Shown here piece after piece: positions 17,276 through 25,400 of a DNA stretch of 64,000 nucleotides (position 1 is the first letter of the stretch; every line of letters begins with the position of its first letter). The DNA lies in assembly GCF_036170895.1 (NCBI RefSeq), contig NZ_CP108036.1:1240001-1304000 (forward strand). Direction: 5' to 3'. The notes below the pieces were generated by a model. The model did no database searches, had not been told where the DNA came from, and saw only the letters and a program-made list of their open reading frames with translations. The stretch comes from Streptomyces erythrochromogenes. GTDB taxonomy: Bacteria > Actinomycetota > Actinomycetes > Streptomycetales > Streptomycetaceae. Both the position numbers and the translations under genes were made by a program.

Positions 17276-18691
17276 ATGAACAGCCGCCACACCGCCGTCG
17301 CCGCCCTGCTGATGGCGGCGCTGACCGCCATCCTCGTGCCGACCGTACGCAAGGACGGCTATTTCGCGGACCCTGTCGGACTCTTCTGGTGGTACGCGGC
17401 CACGTGGGCGCTGTTCGCCGCTGCGGCGTGGGCCCTGCGCCGGGTACCGGCCCGGCACGTCGTCCCCCTGGTACTCGCAGGCGCCGTGGCGGTCGCCGCC
17501 ACCGGGCTGGTCGCGGCTCCCCGTACGAGCACCGACTCCTTCCGCTACGCCTGGGACGGCAGGGTGCAGGCCGCCGGGATCTCCCCGTACGACCATCCTC
17601 CCGCGGACCCGGCGCTCGCCCGGCTGCGCGACGACTGGCTCTTCCCCCAGGGCTCCGCCGCCTGCGCGGGGCCGGACCGGGCTCCCGTGGTCGACGGGAC
17701 GTGTACCCGCATCAACCGCCCCCAGGTACACACGATCTACCCGCCCGTCGCCGAGGGCTACTTCCTGCTGGTCCATGCCCTCTCGCCACCGGACGTCCGG
17801 CACAAGGCACTGCAGACCGGCGCGGCCCTGCTGTCCGTCGCGACGGCCTGTGCGCTGGTGCTCATCCTGCGCCGCCGGGGCGATCCCCGTCACGCCGTCT
17901 ACTGGGCGTGGTGCCCCGCAGTGCCGATCGAGGCCGTGAACAACGCACACGTGGACGTCCTCGCCGTGCTCCTTTCCGTCGCCGCCCTCGGGGTGGTGGC
18001 CCGGCACAAGGTGACCGGCGGCGCGCTGCTCGGCCTGGCGATCGCCACCAAAATGCTGCCCGCGGTCCTGCTGCCTGGTGCCCTGTCCGGGGTACGGCGT
18101 ACACGAGACGTGGTCGGCGTGCTGGTGCCCGCCGCCGTGGTCGTCGCACTCGCCTACCTGCCGTACGTCCTGGGCTCCCGATCGTCCGTGTTCGGCTATC
18201 TCGGCGGCTACGCCGAGGAAGAGGGCTACGAGGACGCCACCGCGGGCGGGCGCTACGCCCTGCTCCGTCTCCTCTTCCCGGACGCCTGGGCACTGCCTCT
18301 GGTCGTCGTCGGCATGCTCGCCGTGGTCGCCCACGTCCTGCGCCGGGGGGACCCTGCACGCCCCTGGAGCGGGGCCCTGCTGGTCACCGGAACGGCCTTC
18401 CTGCTCATGACCCCCGGCTACTCCTGGTACGCGCTCCTGCTGATCGCCCTGGTCGCGCTCGACGGCCGCTGGGAATGGCTCGGCGTCGCCCTCGCGGGCG
18501 CGGCCGTCTACATCGCCGGCCGGTCCCTCGGCGGCGCGACCGGCACGGTTGCCTACGCACTCGCCGGAGCCGCAGTCCTGGCCGGTTGGGCCCTGCGCCG
18601 TCGACACACGACGACAGCCGATTCGCGTGCGGCGGACGACCATTCGCCGAGCGAGCCGGCTGCCCCCGCTGGCGAGCCCCGTACTTCCTGA
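17276..18691 (+). CDS. GT87/DUF2029 polyprenol-linked mannosyltransferase-like membrane protein
   Basis: A 471-residue integral-membrane protein with about 11-12 helices. An early extracytoplasmic acidic region (RTSTDSFRYAWDGRVQAAG, about residues 82-100) and HTIYPPVAEGYFLLVHAL fit GT-C glycosyltransferases of the GT87 family, which use polyprenyl-phosphate mannose. AVNNAHVDVLAVLL and ATKMLPAVLLPG follow. It could use the lipid-linked sugar made by the GT2 protein. The short intergenic region with the divergent molybdenum oxidoreductase probably holds both promoters. Confidence 0.8.
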   Translation: MNSRHTAVAALLMAALTAILVPTVRKDGYFADPVGLFWWYAATWALFAAAAWALRRVPARHVVPLVLAGAVAVAATGLVAAPRTSTDSFRYAWDGRVQAAGISPYDHPPADPALARLRDDWLFPQGSAACAGPDRAPVVDGTCTRINRPQVHTIYPPVAEGYFLLVHALSPPDVRHKALQTGAALLSVATACALVLILRRRGDPRHAVYWAWCPAVPIEAVNNAHVDVLAVLLSVAALGVVARHKVTGGALLGLAIATKMLPAVLLPGALSGVRRTRDVVGVLVPAAVVVALAYLPYVLGSRSSVFGYLGGYAEEEGYEDATAGGRYALLRLLFPDAWALPLVVVGMLAVVAHVLRRGDPARPWSGALLVTGTAFLLMTPGYSWYALLLIALVALDGRWEWLGVALAGAAVYIAGRSLGGATGTVAYALAGAAVLAGWALRRRHTTTADSRAADDHSPSEPAAPAGEPRTS

Positions 18692-18993
18692 AGCCTGCCT
18701 CGAGGGCGTCCGTCAGCCACCACCCGGGCGCGCCAAGGAATGGGTGCGCTGCGGGCTCCCGCCGGGCCGTCCGCTGCCCCCGCTCGCCACTGTCGGCGGT
18801 GGGCGTGATCCTCACCGCTACCGACACCGCCCTCTACACGGTGCCGGGCAGCGGCCGGGCCCATCGCCGCCGGATCCCTGGTCCTGGCGGCCGTTGCCGC
18901 CTGGTGGTGCGCATCTCGCCAGGGCTGATCACAACCAGGCACCGATATGACGATGCCGGGGACTCGGGGCAGACATCCGCCCCTCCGCTGGAT
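18692..18993. other. Region with a short membrane-protein relic only
   Basis: Short hydrophobic stretches such as GVILTATDTALYTVPG and GPIAAGSLVLAAVAAWW occur in different plus frames, which looks like a small membrane protein broken by frameshift. No complete gene is supported here. Confidence 0.4.
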
Positions 18994-19103
18994 ACGGTGC
19001 AAGGAACGCGTCAGGAGTTCGGCGCGCGGTGTGCCGGGAAGTCTGGTCGGCGTCCGGGGGGCAGTGCGCCCTCATCACCGCCGACACCGAAGGCCACCGC
19101 CGT
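18994..19103 (+). ncRNA. Structured leader RNA, copy B, before an nhaA relic
   Basis: This is the second good copy of the nhaA leader. P1 is CGGTG (18995-18999) with CACCG (19095-19099), where copy A has GGGTG/CACCC, so one pair has changed on both sides. P2 GCGTC/GGCGC (19008-19012/19021-19025) is identical, here closed by the loop AGGAGTTC. P3 CCGG-GAAGT-CTGG is identical. P4 GGGGC/GCCCT (19058-19062/19068-19072) replaces AGGGC/GCCCT. GAAGGCCACC precedes the start codon as in copy A. The downstream gene is broken, so this copy probably has no remaining function. Confidence 0.6.
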
Positions 19104-19225
19104 GCCCGCCGCCCCGCGCTACTCTGCCTCTTCACCATCTCCGCTGTGCGGGCTCCTCCCACGGCCCGAGCGGACCGCCGTCGCGGTCGCGCCGCGGACC
19201 GAGACCGTCGGGGGTCGGTCCGCCG
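19102..19225 (+). pseudogene. nhaA relic, N-terminus only
   Basis: Behind leader copy B the frame reads GLLPRPERTAVAVAPRTETV and then GG, aligning with GLVPWPERQAIASALRTETV at the start of the intact nhaA. Antiporter sequence stops after about 40 residues and no membrane helix follows. The GTG at 19102 is in the same place relative to the leader as the nhaA ATG. Confidence 0.7.
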
Positions 19226-19413
19226 CGTCCCGCCACCGCCGCGCCCCTGACTGGCAGGCATTCCTCATCCGCCCCTCGCATGGCCGTCGTACGGACAGCC
19301 GTCGCGTCGCGCCCAGGAAGCGGATCGGCGGCTCACGCCCCCGAAGTGAGCCAGATCTCGCAGGCCGGATCAGTCCCCATGGACCGTTTCCACAGCCCAG
19401 GAATGAGCAGCCC

Positions 19414-19587
19414 ATGCCGGAACGAACGATCGGAAAGGCGCTGGCCGCCGTCGGCGCACCGCTCGCTCTGGCCGGACTGGCGATGCAGGTGTTGCCCGGG
19501 CGCGGCTCGTCCGTCCTCGTCCTCGTCCTTGGCTTGGCACTGCTCATGACGGGCGTCGTCATGTCTGCCGCAGCCGCCCGCTCGTAG
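19414..19587 (+). CDS. Small membrane protein with LPGRGSSVLVLVLGLALL motif
   Basis: A 57-residue protein with two hydrophobic segments: AVGAPLALAGLAMQVLPG and SVLVLVLGLALLMTGVVM. It resembles the 69-residue product at 23174 (LPGPGFPVLVIGLAALITGL), so the two are probably paralogues. Both lie near antiporter genes or relics. The function is unknown. ATG 19414 is the start closest to the hydrophobic region. It ends 2 nt before the next gene, suggesting a shared transcript. Confidence 0.55.
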   Translation: MPERTIGKALAAVGAPLALAGLAMQVLPGRGSSVLVLVLGLALLMTGVVMSAAAARS

Positions 19588-19589
19588 CA

Positions 19590-20123
19590 GTGTCGGCGCC
19601 CGACAATGAACAGGAATGCGACGGCGTGAGTGGGGAACGGCTTCGGCGGCGTGACCTCCCGAGAGTGGGGCGGCGCCTGCCGGACGAGTCGGCAGGGAGA
19701 CCAGATCCTGATGCGTCGCGGCTCCCTCACCCCATAGTGTTCTCCGCGGGATTCGAGGGCAGCGAGCCGATCGCCGAGGCCCGACAGCTGACCCGCTCCT
19801 TCCTGGCCGAGGTGCAGGCCGCCCACGGCGTGCACGTCTCCGACCGCGCCCTGGATCTGGTGGAGCTGGTCGTCAGTGAGCTGGTCACCAACACTCGTAA
19901 ATACGCACCCGGCCCCAGCCTGCTGAATCTCGAAGTCCGGGAGGGGTGCGTGGATGTGGCCGTCTGGGACAGCAATCCGGACCCACCAGCGATCCTGCCT
20001 CCCGATCCCACCCGGGTGGGACAGCACGGGCTGGAGATCATCATGGCTGTGGCGCTGGCCTTTCAGATTCACCGCGAGCCCGTCGGCAAGCGGGTCACGG
20101 CCTCCATCGCGCTCGCTCCCTGA
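19590..20123 (+). CDS. RsbW-like ATP-binding regulatory protein
   Basis: A 177-residue protein with a GHKL-type ATPase domain (about residues 48-175). The N-box is VELVVSELVTNTRKYAPG and the G1 box is VAVWDSNPDPP; the G2 region RVGQHGLEIIMAVA keeps only part of the motif. Such orphan domains in Streptomyces act as anti-sigma or serine kinase-like switches with STAS partners; no partner gene is adjacent. The GTG at 19590 follows the small membrane gene by 2 nt; GTG 19626 is an alternative start. Confidence 0.75.
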   Translation: MSAPDNEQECDGVSGERLRRRDLPRVGRRLPDESAGRPDPDASRLPHPIVFSAGFEGSEPIAEARQLTRSFLAEVQAAHGVHVSDRALDLVELVVSELVTNTRKYAPGPSLLNLEVREGCVDVAVWDSNPDPPAILPPDPTRVGQHGLEIIMAVALAFQIHREPVGKRVTASIALAP

Positions 20124-20407
20124 CGGGCACCGACGCCCGCAGGCCGCTGGAGACGGGAGATCCGGCCCCCCTCCGGTCAGGTCCGTCGGTTGTGTCCACG
20201 AGAAGCGGTGGACGGCCGGGGTGTCGTTCCCGGTCGGGGCGTGTATCCGTCGTCCGGGCGCGCTGCACCGGTGACGCGGCCCCGGCCAGGCCCCGGGGCC
20301 ACTCACCTTCAGCAAAGAGATCCGCCTGATTCCCTACAGAACTTACGGGTAAAACTTCACAAAAGGTATCAATGTATTCTTCCTTCCCTCGCGTGGAGGC
20401 GTAAGGC

Positions 20408-20839
20408 ATGGATCCCTGGCTGATCTGGCTGATTGTCGCTCTGGTCCTGGGCGCCGTGGAAATCTTCACTCTCACCGCCGCGCTCGGTTTGCTGGGCGGC
20501 GCTGCGCTGGTCACAGCCGTATTCGCCGCTGTCGGTTTGCCCCTCCCCCTGCAGTTTCTGGTGTTCGCGGTCGTGTCGACGGTCAGCTTGGCCTTCGTCC
20601 GCCCGGTTGTGCTCCGCCGCCTGTCTCCGCCGCCGGGCGGGCGCTTCGGCGTGGACGCCCTGGTCGGCGGGGTCGCCTACGTGACATCGGAGGTGTCAAA
20701 GCTGGGTGGCAGAGTCCGTATAGGCGGTGAGGAATGGACGGCGCGCGCCTATGACGAGACGCTGGTGATCCCTCCCGGCACGACCGTCGACGTCATCGAG
20801 ATCAAAGGCACCACCGCGCTCGTCTATCCCCGGGAGTGA
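20408..20839 (+). CDS. NfeD-family membrane protein
   Basis: A 143-residue protein with two to three membrane helices (residues 3-30, 33-50 and 53-72) and a C-terminal OB-fold (about 80-143, GVAYVTSEVSKLGGRVRIGG, then EEWTARAYDETLVIPPGT). This is the short NfeD type that partners SPFH proteins. It is 3 nt from the SPFH gene, so they form an operon. GGAGG upstream of ATG 20408 is a good ribosome-binding site. The AT-rich stretch at 20330-20385 is the likely promoter. Confidence 0.9.
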   Translation: MDPWLIWLIVALVLGAVEIFTLTAALGLLGGAALVTAVFAAVGLPLPLQFLVFAVVSTVSLAFVRPVVLRRLSPPPGGRFGVDALVGGVAYVTSEVSKLGGRVRIGGEEWTARAYDETLVIPPGTTVDVIEIKGTTALVYPRE

Positions 20840-20842
20840 GCC

Positions 20843-21925
20843 ATGGAGATCTCCGCGTTCCTCATAGCAGGCCTGCTCGTCGCGGCGCTCGCCGTCTTCA
20901 CCGTGCTGCGGGCGGTGCGGATCGTGCCCCAGGCCCGCGCCCGCAACGTCGAACGGCTCGGCCGCTACCACCGCACCCTGAAGCCCGGGCTCAACGTCGT
21001 CATCCCGTACATCGACCGCGTCTATCCGGTGATCGACCTGCGCGAGCAGGTCGTCTCTTTCAAACCGCAGCCGGTCATCACGGAGGACAACCTGGTCGTC
21101 GAGATCGACACCGTGCTGTACTTCCAGGTCACCGACCCGCGCGCGGCAGCGTACGAGATCGCCAACTTCCTCCAGGCGGTGGAACAGCTGACGGTCACCA
21201 CGCTGCGCAACGTCGTCGGGTCCATGGACCTGGAGAAGACCCTGACCTCACGGGACACCATCAACAACCAGCTCCGCGGCGTGCTCGACGAGGCCACCGG
21301 CAAGTGGGGGCTCAGGGTCAACCGGGTCGAGATCAAGGCCATCGACCCGCCGCAGTCCATCAAGGACGCGATGGAGAAGCAGATGCGGGCCGAGCGGGAC
21401 AAGCGGGCCGCCATCCTCGGAGCCGAGGGGCAGCGCCAGTCCCAGATCCTCACCGCGGAAGGCGACAAGCAGTCCGCCGTCCTCCGGGCGGAGGGCAACC
21501 GGACCGCGGAGATCCTCAGGGCCGAAGGTCAGTCCCGCGCCATAGACGAGGTGTTCCAAGCCGTCCACCGCAACGACCCCGACCCCAAACTGCTCGCCTA
21601 CCAGTACCTCCAGATGCTCCCCCAGATCGCGCAAGGCCCCGGCAGCACGTTCTGGGTGATACCCGGCGAGGTCACCTCCGCCCTCCAGAACGTCACCCGC
21701 GCCTTCACCGAAGTCCTTCCCCAGTCCGCCGCCACCCGCGAGGCGTCGTCCGACGACCTGGCCGTCCAGGCGGCGAACGACGCGGCACAGGCGGCGGAAG
21801 CCGCGGCGGAGGCCCTCGCCGATGCCGCGGAAGCCGACAGCACGGCGGGCGGCGCGCTCGCAGCACGGCGCGAGGCCGGAGGACGCGGCGACGAGGCAGC
21901 GCCGGCGCCCGGTCCGCAGAACTGA
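20843..21925 (+). CDS. SPFH/stomatin-like membrane-microdomain protein
   Basis: A 360-residue stomatin-like protein. It has one N-terminal membrane helix (residues 4-25) and an SPFH domain (about 26-200) with RNVERLGRYHRTLKPGLNVV and the VEIDTVLYFQVTD strand. A helical segment full of AEG repeats follows (about 190-245; GAEGQRQSQILTAEGDKQSA), then an Ala-rich acidic tail. These proteins form large rings with NfeD partners and affect protease access and membrane order. ATG 20843 follows the NfeD stop by 3 nt. This pair is intact, unlike the flotillin at 1651. Confidence 0.92.
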   Translation: MEISAFLIAGLLVAALAVFTVLRAVRIVPQARARNVERLGRYHRTLKPGLNVVIPYIDRVYPVIDLREQVVSFKPQPVITEDNLVVEIDTVLYFQVTDPRAAAYEIANFLQAVEQLTVTTLRNVVGSMDLEKTLTSRDTINNQLRGVLDEATGKWGLRVNRVEIKAIDPPQSIKDAMEKQMRAERDKRAAILGAEGQRQSQILTAEGDKQSAVLRAEGNRTAEILRAEGQSRAIDEVFQAVHRNDPDPKLLAYQYLQMLPQIAQGPGSTFWVIPGEVTSALQNVTRAFTEVLPQSAATREASSDDLAVQAANDAAQAAEAAAEALADAAEADSTAGGALAARREAGGRGDEAAPAPGPQN

Positions 21926-22170
21926 CTCCCCTTCACGTCGATCACGACGTGGCCCGCTCGGGGTGCGCCGACGCCGGCCTCACCCCACGGGAGCGGACGG
22001 GCACGGCCGCCGCTCGAACAGTTCGGCCGCCTCGCTACCGTCTGCCGCCGGCAGCGGGCCGCCGCCCGATCCCAGCGATCAGTGACCGCACGCGGGGTCG
22101 ATCATGCGTGGATGGTCGGCCAGCAGAACCTGCTCGGGGGGGAAGGGTCCGCAGCGCGGCGTTCAGGCCG

Positions 22171-22643
22171 CCCCTCGTTGATGCCGCTCTCCACGTTCAG
22201 CAGCTGGCGCAGCTTCGCCGGAACCTCCTTGCGGCCGACGATGGCGGAGGCGAACACCGGGTCCGTCGGTGCCAGCACGGCGCCGACCAGGAAGGACGTC
22301 GTCCAGTCCAACCCGACGAGATAGTGGGTGATCAGCGCCATGCCGGCCACGGCCAGTGGCATGCCGAGCCCCAGGGCGCGGGCCGGGTTCTTCCAGTTCT
22401 CCCGCAGCTTCGGGAAGGAGACGTGCATGCCGTCGGTGAACAGCACGGCGAACAGGGCCAGATCGGCGGTGACGGCCACGATCGGGCTGTCAGCGGTGAT
22501 GTGGATCAGCCCGAGGAACCCGTCACTGACCACAGCTCCGCCCACGAGGAACAGCAGCGAGGCCGACAGCACGGTGCGGGCGGCGAGCCCGGAGAGAAGG
22601 ACTGCGACAGCAGGGCCACACCGAAGACAGCGACGAGCACCAT
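22171..22643 (-). pseudogene. CPA1-type Na+/H+ antiporter with one-base deletion, C-terminus lost
   Basis: ATG 22643 starts MVLVAVFGVALL, then one base is missing and the frame changes; the correct continuation is VAVLLSGLAARTVLSASLLF and FLVGGAVVSDGFLGLIHIT. The family core follows (ITADSPIVAVTADLALFAVL; VGAVLAPTDPVFASAIVG; LRQLLNVESGINEG). Homology stops there at about 22171, near 160 residues, whereas intact CPA1 antiporters are about 400-600. The catalytic region APTDPVFAS survives but the second half is missing. A leader like that of nhaA precedes it. Confidence 0.85.
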
Positions 22644-22735
22644 GGCAGGATCCCCCGATTCGAGAAGAGATGTGTTTCGTGATCGCCGACCGGGCTTCCC
22701 GGCACTCCACCGGCCACTTTACGTATCCCTTACGT
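22644..22735 (-). ncRNA. Leader-RNA copy C before the CPA1 antiporter relic
   Basis: On the minus strand GTGCCGGGAAGCCCGGTCGG lies about 45 nt before the antiporter ATG. The P3 hairpin reads CCGG-GAAGC-CCGG; copies A and B have CCGG-GAAGT-CTGG, so a G-U pair has become G-C. A possible P1 is GGAT with ATCC just before the start codon. The GCGTC/GGCGC stem and the P4 hairpin are not seen, so it is a shorter relative or a decayed copy. Confidence 0.4.
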
Positions 22736-22847
22736 CCTCTCGAAGGGCCCCTGACGGCAGTCCGGACGGCCGTACATTGCCGGACTCCGGCATGAATGCG
22801 TCACTTTTCGGCCGTCTATCGTGGGCCTACGCATCAGAGAGGTGTCC

Positions 22848-23168
22848 ATGAACGGAGATCCGCTCTACCACGGCATCGCCCTGGCGGCAGGCACACTGCT
22901 CGTACTCCCCCTGGCGTTGGCGGTGCTCAACGGCTGGACCCCGCGCGGGCTTCGAGGGCCGCGGCCGGCCGTCCGTCCTTACGCATGGGCCCTGCTCAGC
23001 CTCTATGCCGTGATGCCACTGAACGCCGTCCCCCGCATGATCGACGCGCCCTCGGGCGTCGTCATGGCCTGCACGGGTCTGGGCTTCGGATTCGTGGTGG
23101 TGGCCGCGACGTGCTTCCTGCATGCCGAACGGGCCTCCCGCCGCGTGAACCCGCGAGCGGAGAGTTGA
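22848..23168 (+). CDS. Small integral membrane protein
   Basis: A 106-residue protein with three predicted membrane helices (residues 8-27, 46-62 and 72-95) and a basic C-terminus. No family is recognised. ATG 22848 follows GAGAGGTG. Divergent from the broken CPA1 antiporter, it forms a probable two-gene operon with the 69-residue membrane protein downstream (5-nt gap). The context suggests membrane or ion-related work but gives no direct clue. Confidence 0.6.
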   Translation: MNGDPLYHGIALAAGTLLVLPLALAVLNGWTPRGLRGPRPAVRPYAWALLSLYAVMPLNAVPRMIDAPSGVVMACTGLGFGFVVVAATCFLHAERASRRVNPRAES

Positions 23169-23173
23169 TCGCG

Positions 23174-23383
23174 ATGCCGGGAGGCGGACTCCTCGGATGG
23201 GCGCGGCGCAACCTCACGGAGCCCCGTATCGCGGTCGCGCTCGTGATCGTCGGCGCACCTGCAACACTGGCCGGCGCCTGGCTGTACGTCCTGCCGGGCC
23301 CCGGGTTTCCGGTGCTGGTCATCGGCCTCGCCGCGCTCATCACGGGCCTGGCCATGCTCGGCTCACGGGCCGGCCGCGGCTGA
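23174..23383 (+). CDS. Small membrane protein with LPGPGFPVLVIGLAALITGL motif
   Basis: A 69-residue protein with two hydrophobic segments: ALVIVGAPATLAGAWLYVL and PVLVIGLAALITGLAML. It is similar to the 57-residue protein at 19414, including the LPGxG turn between helices, so both probably have the same role. The likely start is ATG 23174; GAGAG lies about 10 nt upstream. The function is unknown. Confidence 0.6.
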   Translation: MPGGGLLGWARRNLTEPRIAVALVIVGAPATLAGAWLYVLPGPGFPVLVIGLAALITGLAMLGSRAGRG

Positions 23384-23492
23384 GCGGACAGGGCGAGGCT
23401 CTCGGTTCTCCGGTCCGTCACCTGCGGGCCTCCGGCACTCCGCCCGCGCTTCGCGTGTCGGCCTTCGAGGTCCATGGTGGGGGCTCCAGGTC

Positions 23493-23790
23493 ATGGAGAA
23501 CGGGAACAGCTCCACCACCGTGCTCCCCTACGGCAAGGACGACGCCCTACCGGCCCGGACAAACAGCACGCCGAGACCTCGATGCTCGCCCTGCACATGC
23601 TTCAGTACGCACTCGTCCACATCCACACACTGCTGGTCCGGCAAGTTCTGGCCGAACCGGCATGAACGAAGACGCTCAGAGACGAGGATCGGAGGGGCCT
23701 GACCGCGCCGTTCTGGTCCAACGTCAGCCCGTACGGCACCCTCCGCCTGGACATGGACGCCCGGATCGACCTGGGGCCGGTTGCCCTCGT
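23493..23790 (+). pseudogene. Tn3-family transposase, C-terminal relic
   Basis: The plus strand reads ENGNSSTTVLPYGKDD, then after a one-base shift PDKQHAETSMLALHMLQYAL and VHIHTLLVRQVLAEPA. A TGA at 23663-23665 follows where Trp is expected, then TKTLRDEDRRGLTAPFWSNV and SPYGTLRLDMDARIDLG. This is the conserved C-terminus of Tn3-type transposases (DDE catalytic region). At least one frameshift and one nonsense codon make it inactive. No terminal inverted repeats are apparent. Confidence 0.8.
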
Positions 23791-23860
23791 GCCCCGCCCC
23801 CGAAGCGGCCTGGCCATAGCCCTGTCGACCCGTGACCCGCATCACATCACATCCAGTTCT

Positions 23861-23887
23861 TGTCAGGAATCGGGTCGTTGTTCCGCT
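23861..23887 (+). promoter_or_regulatory. Possible ECF41-type promoter before the oxidoreductase gene
   Basis: TGTCAGG at 23861-23867 is followed after 16 nt by CGCT. The published ECF41 promoter is TGTCACA-N16-CGTC, so spacing fits and the -35 matches five of seven bases, but the -10 is weak. It lies 39 nt before the oxidoreductase ATG and the ECF41 sigma gene is two genes downstream. Confidence 0.35.
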
Positions 23888-23925
23888 CAAGTCACCGGAA
23901 GCAAGCGAACCGACAGGAGCGAGAC

Positions 23926-25131
23926 ATGAAGCACCGCATCGTCGTCCTCGGTGCCGGCTACGCCGGGGCGTACGTGGCCGGAACCCTGGCCCGCCGGCTG
24001 TCCCCGGCGGACACCGAGATCACCGTGGTCAACGCCGAGCCGGACTTCGTCCAGCGGCTGCGGCTGCACCAGCTCGCGGCCGGCCAGGAGATCGAGGCTC
24101 CACAGCTCGCCGAGGTCTTCGCGGGCACGGCGATACGGCTGCGCCGGGCCCGTGTCACCACCGTCGACCCCGAGCGCCAGGTCGTCGCCTTGGCCGATGC
24201 CGACGGCGGCGGCGAGCTCGGCTACGACACGCTTCTCTACGCACTCGGCAGCCACGGCGCCGACCACGGCGTCCCCGGCGTGGCCGAGCACGCCTTCGAT
24301 GTCGCCGCACGGCCCTCCGCGCTGCGCCTGCGCGAGCGCCTGGACAGCCTGAGCAAGCGGGATGAAGGCCGGCATGTCCTGGTCGTCGGCGACGGGTTGA
24401 CCGGCATCGAGACCGCCACCGAGATCGCCGAATCCCGGCCCGGCCTGTCGGTGACGCTGGTCGCCCGCGGAGAGCTGGGCGCCCCGCTCTCCCCCGGAGC
24501 CCGCACCCACTTGCGCCAGACCTGCGACCGGCTGGGCATCATCGTCCTGGAGCACACCAGCGTCGAAGCCGTCGAAGCGACGCGGGTGCTGTGCGCCGAC
24601 GGAACCGCCCTGGCGGCCGACGCGACCGTGTGGACGGCCGGGTTCGCGGTCAGCCCCATCGCCGCCGTAAGCGGGCTGGAGGTCACCGAGGACGGCCGGA
24701 TCGTGGTGGATCGCACCATGCGGTCGATCTCGCACCCGAACGTCTACGCCGCCGGTGACAGCGCCTACGCCATCGGCGACAACGGCCGGCCACTGCCGAT
24801 GTCCTGCGCTTCGGCCGGCTACACCGGCCGGCAGGCGGTGGACGCGATCGTGGGACGCCTGACCGGCAGCAAGATCGCGAACACCAGGCTGGAGTACCCG
24901 GGCAACCACATCAGCCTCGGGCGGCGGGACGGAATCCTGCAGATGGTCGACCACGAAGGGCAGGCAAAGTCGAAGTACATGGGCGGCCGCAAGGCTGCCC
25001 GGATCAAGGCGGGCATCCTCTGGATGTCGCTGTGGGCCACCTCGCACCCGACTTTCGGCCTGCCCAAGCGCAAGCACCGCCTGGCCGCTGCCGCCTCGGA
25101 TGTGTCCTTCGCCGAGAAGTCGGTCGCGTAG
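23926..25131 (+). CDS. NADH dehydrogenase-like FAD oxidoreductase (NDH-2 type)
   Basis: A 401-residue flavoprotein of the pyridine-nucleotide disulfide oxidoreductase superfamily. The FAD site is VVLGAGYAGAYVAGTLARRL (residues 6-25). The NAD site is HVLVVGDGLTGIETATEIAE (about 150-169). The second FAD motif is HPNVYAAGDSAYAIGDNGRP (about 267-286). There is no redox-active Cys pair. Such enzymes pass electrons from NAD(P)H to quinones or other acceptors. ATG 23926 follows CAGGAGCGAG. It is probably a target of the ECF41 sigma factor, whose group often controls a neighbouring oxidoreductase. Confidence 0.88.
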   Translation: MKHRIVVLGAGYAGAYVAGTLARRLSPADTEITVVNAEPDFVQRLRLHQLAAGQEIEAPQLAEVFAGTAIRLRRARVTTVDPERQVVALADADGGGELGYDTLLYALGSHGADHGVPGVAEHAFDVAARPSALRLRERLDSLSKRDEGRHVLVVGDGLTGIETATEIAESRPGLSVTLVARGELGAPLSPGARTHLRQTCDRLGIIVLEHTSVEAVEATRVLCADGTALAADATVWTAGFAVSPIAAVSGLEVTEDGRIVVDRTMRSISHPNVYAAGDSAYAIGDNGRPLPMSCASAGYTGRQAVDAIVGRLTGSKIANTRLEYPGNHISLGRRDGILQMVDHEGQAKSKYMGGRKAARIKAGILWMSLWATSHPTFGLPKRKHRLAAAASDVSFAEKSVA

Positions 25132-25400
25132 CTGCGTCCCCAGGCTCACTGGGCATACATCCCGGCCTTGTTCCAAAACCTTGAGCCACTCGACGCGGCG
25201 TGCCCATCCAGCGAAATCACCGTGGTGAACCCGGCTCTCATCCCCTGCCTGACCGGTGAACTCGACGGCGTCCTGACAGTCCGTCTCGAGAAGGCCCGCA
25301 TCAGCGGCTGCTGCTGCGACCGCAATCCGGAAGAGCTGACCCGCGCCGAGACCGAAGCCCCCCTCGCCCGGCGATGAACCCCCTCCTCTGAAGGAGAAGC
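25132..25400. other. Intergenic region before the ABC-2-like gene
   Basis: A 69-residue open frame (25168-25377) containing SSEITVVNPALI lies here. It shares EITVVN with the upstream oxidoreductase and may be a small relic, but nothing more is supported. GAAGGAGAAG at 25389-25398 is the ribosome-binding site of the next gene. Confidence 0.4.
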
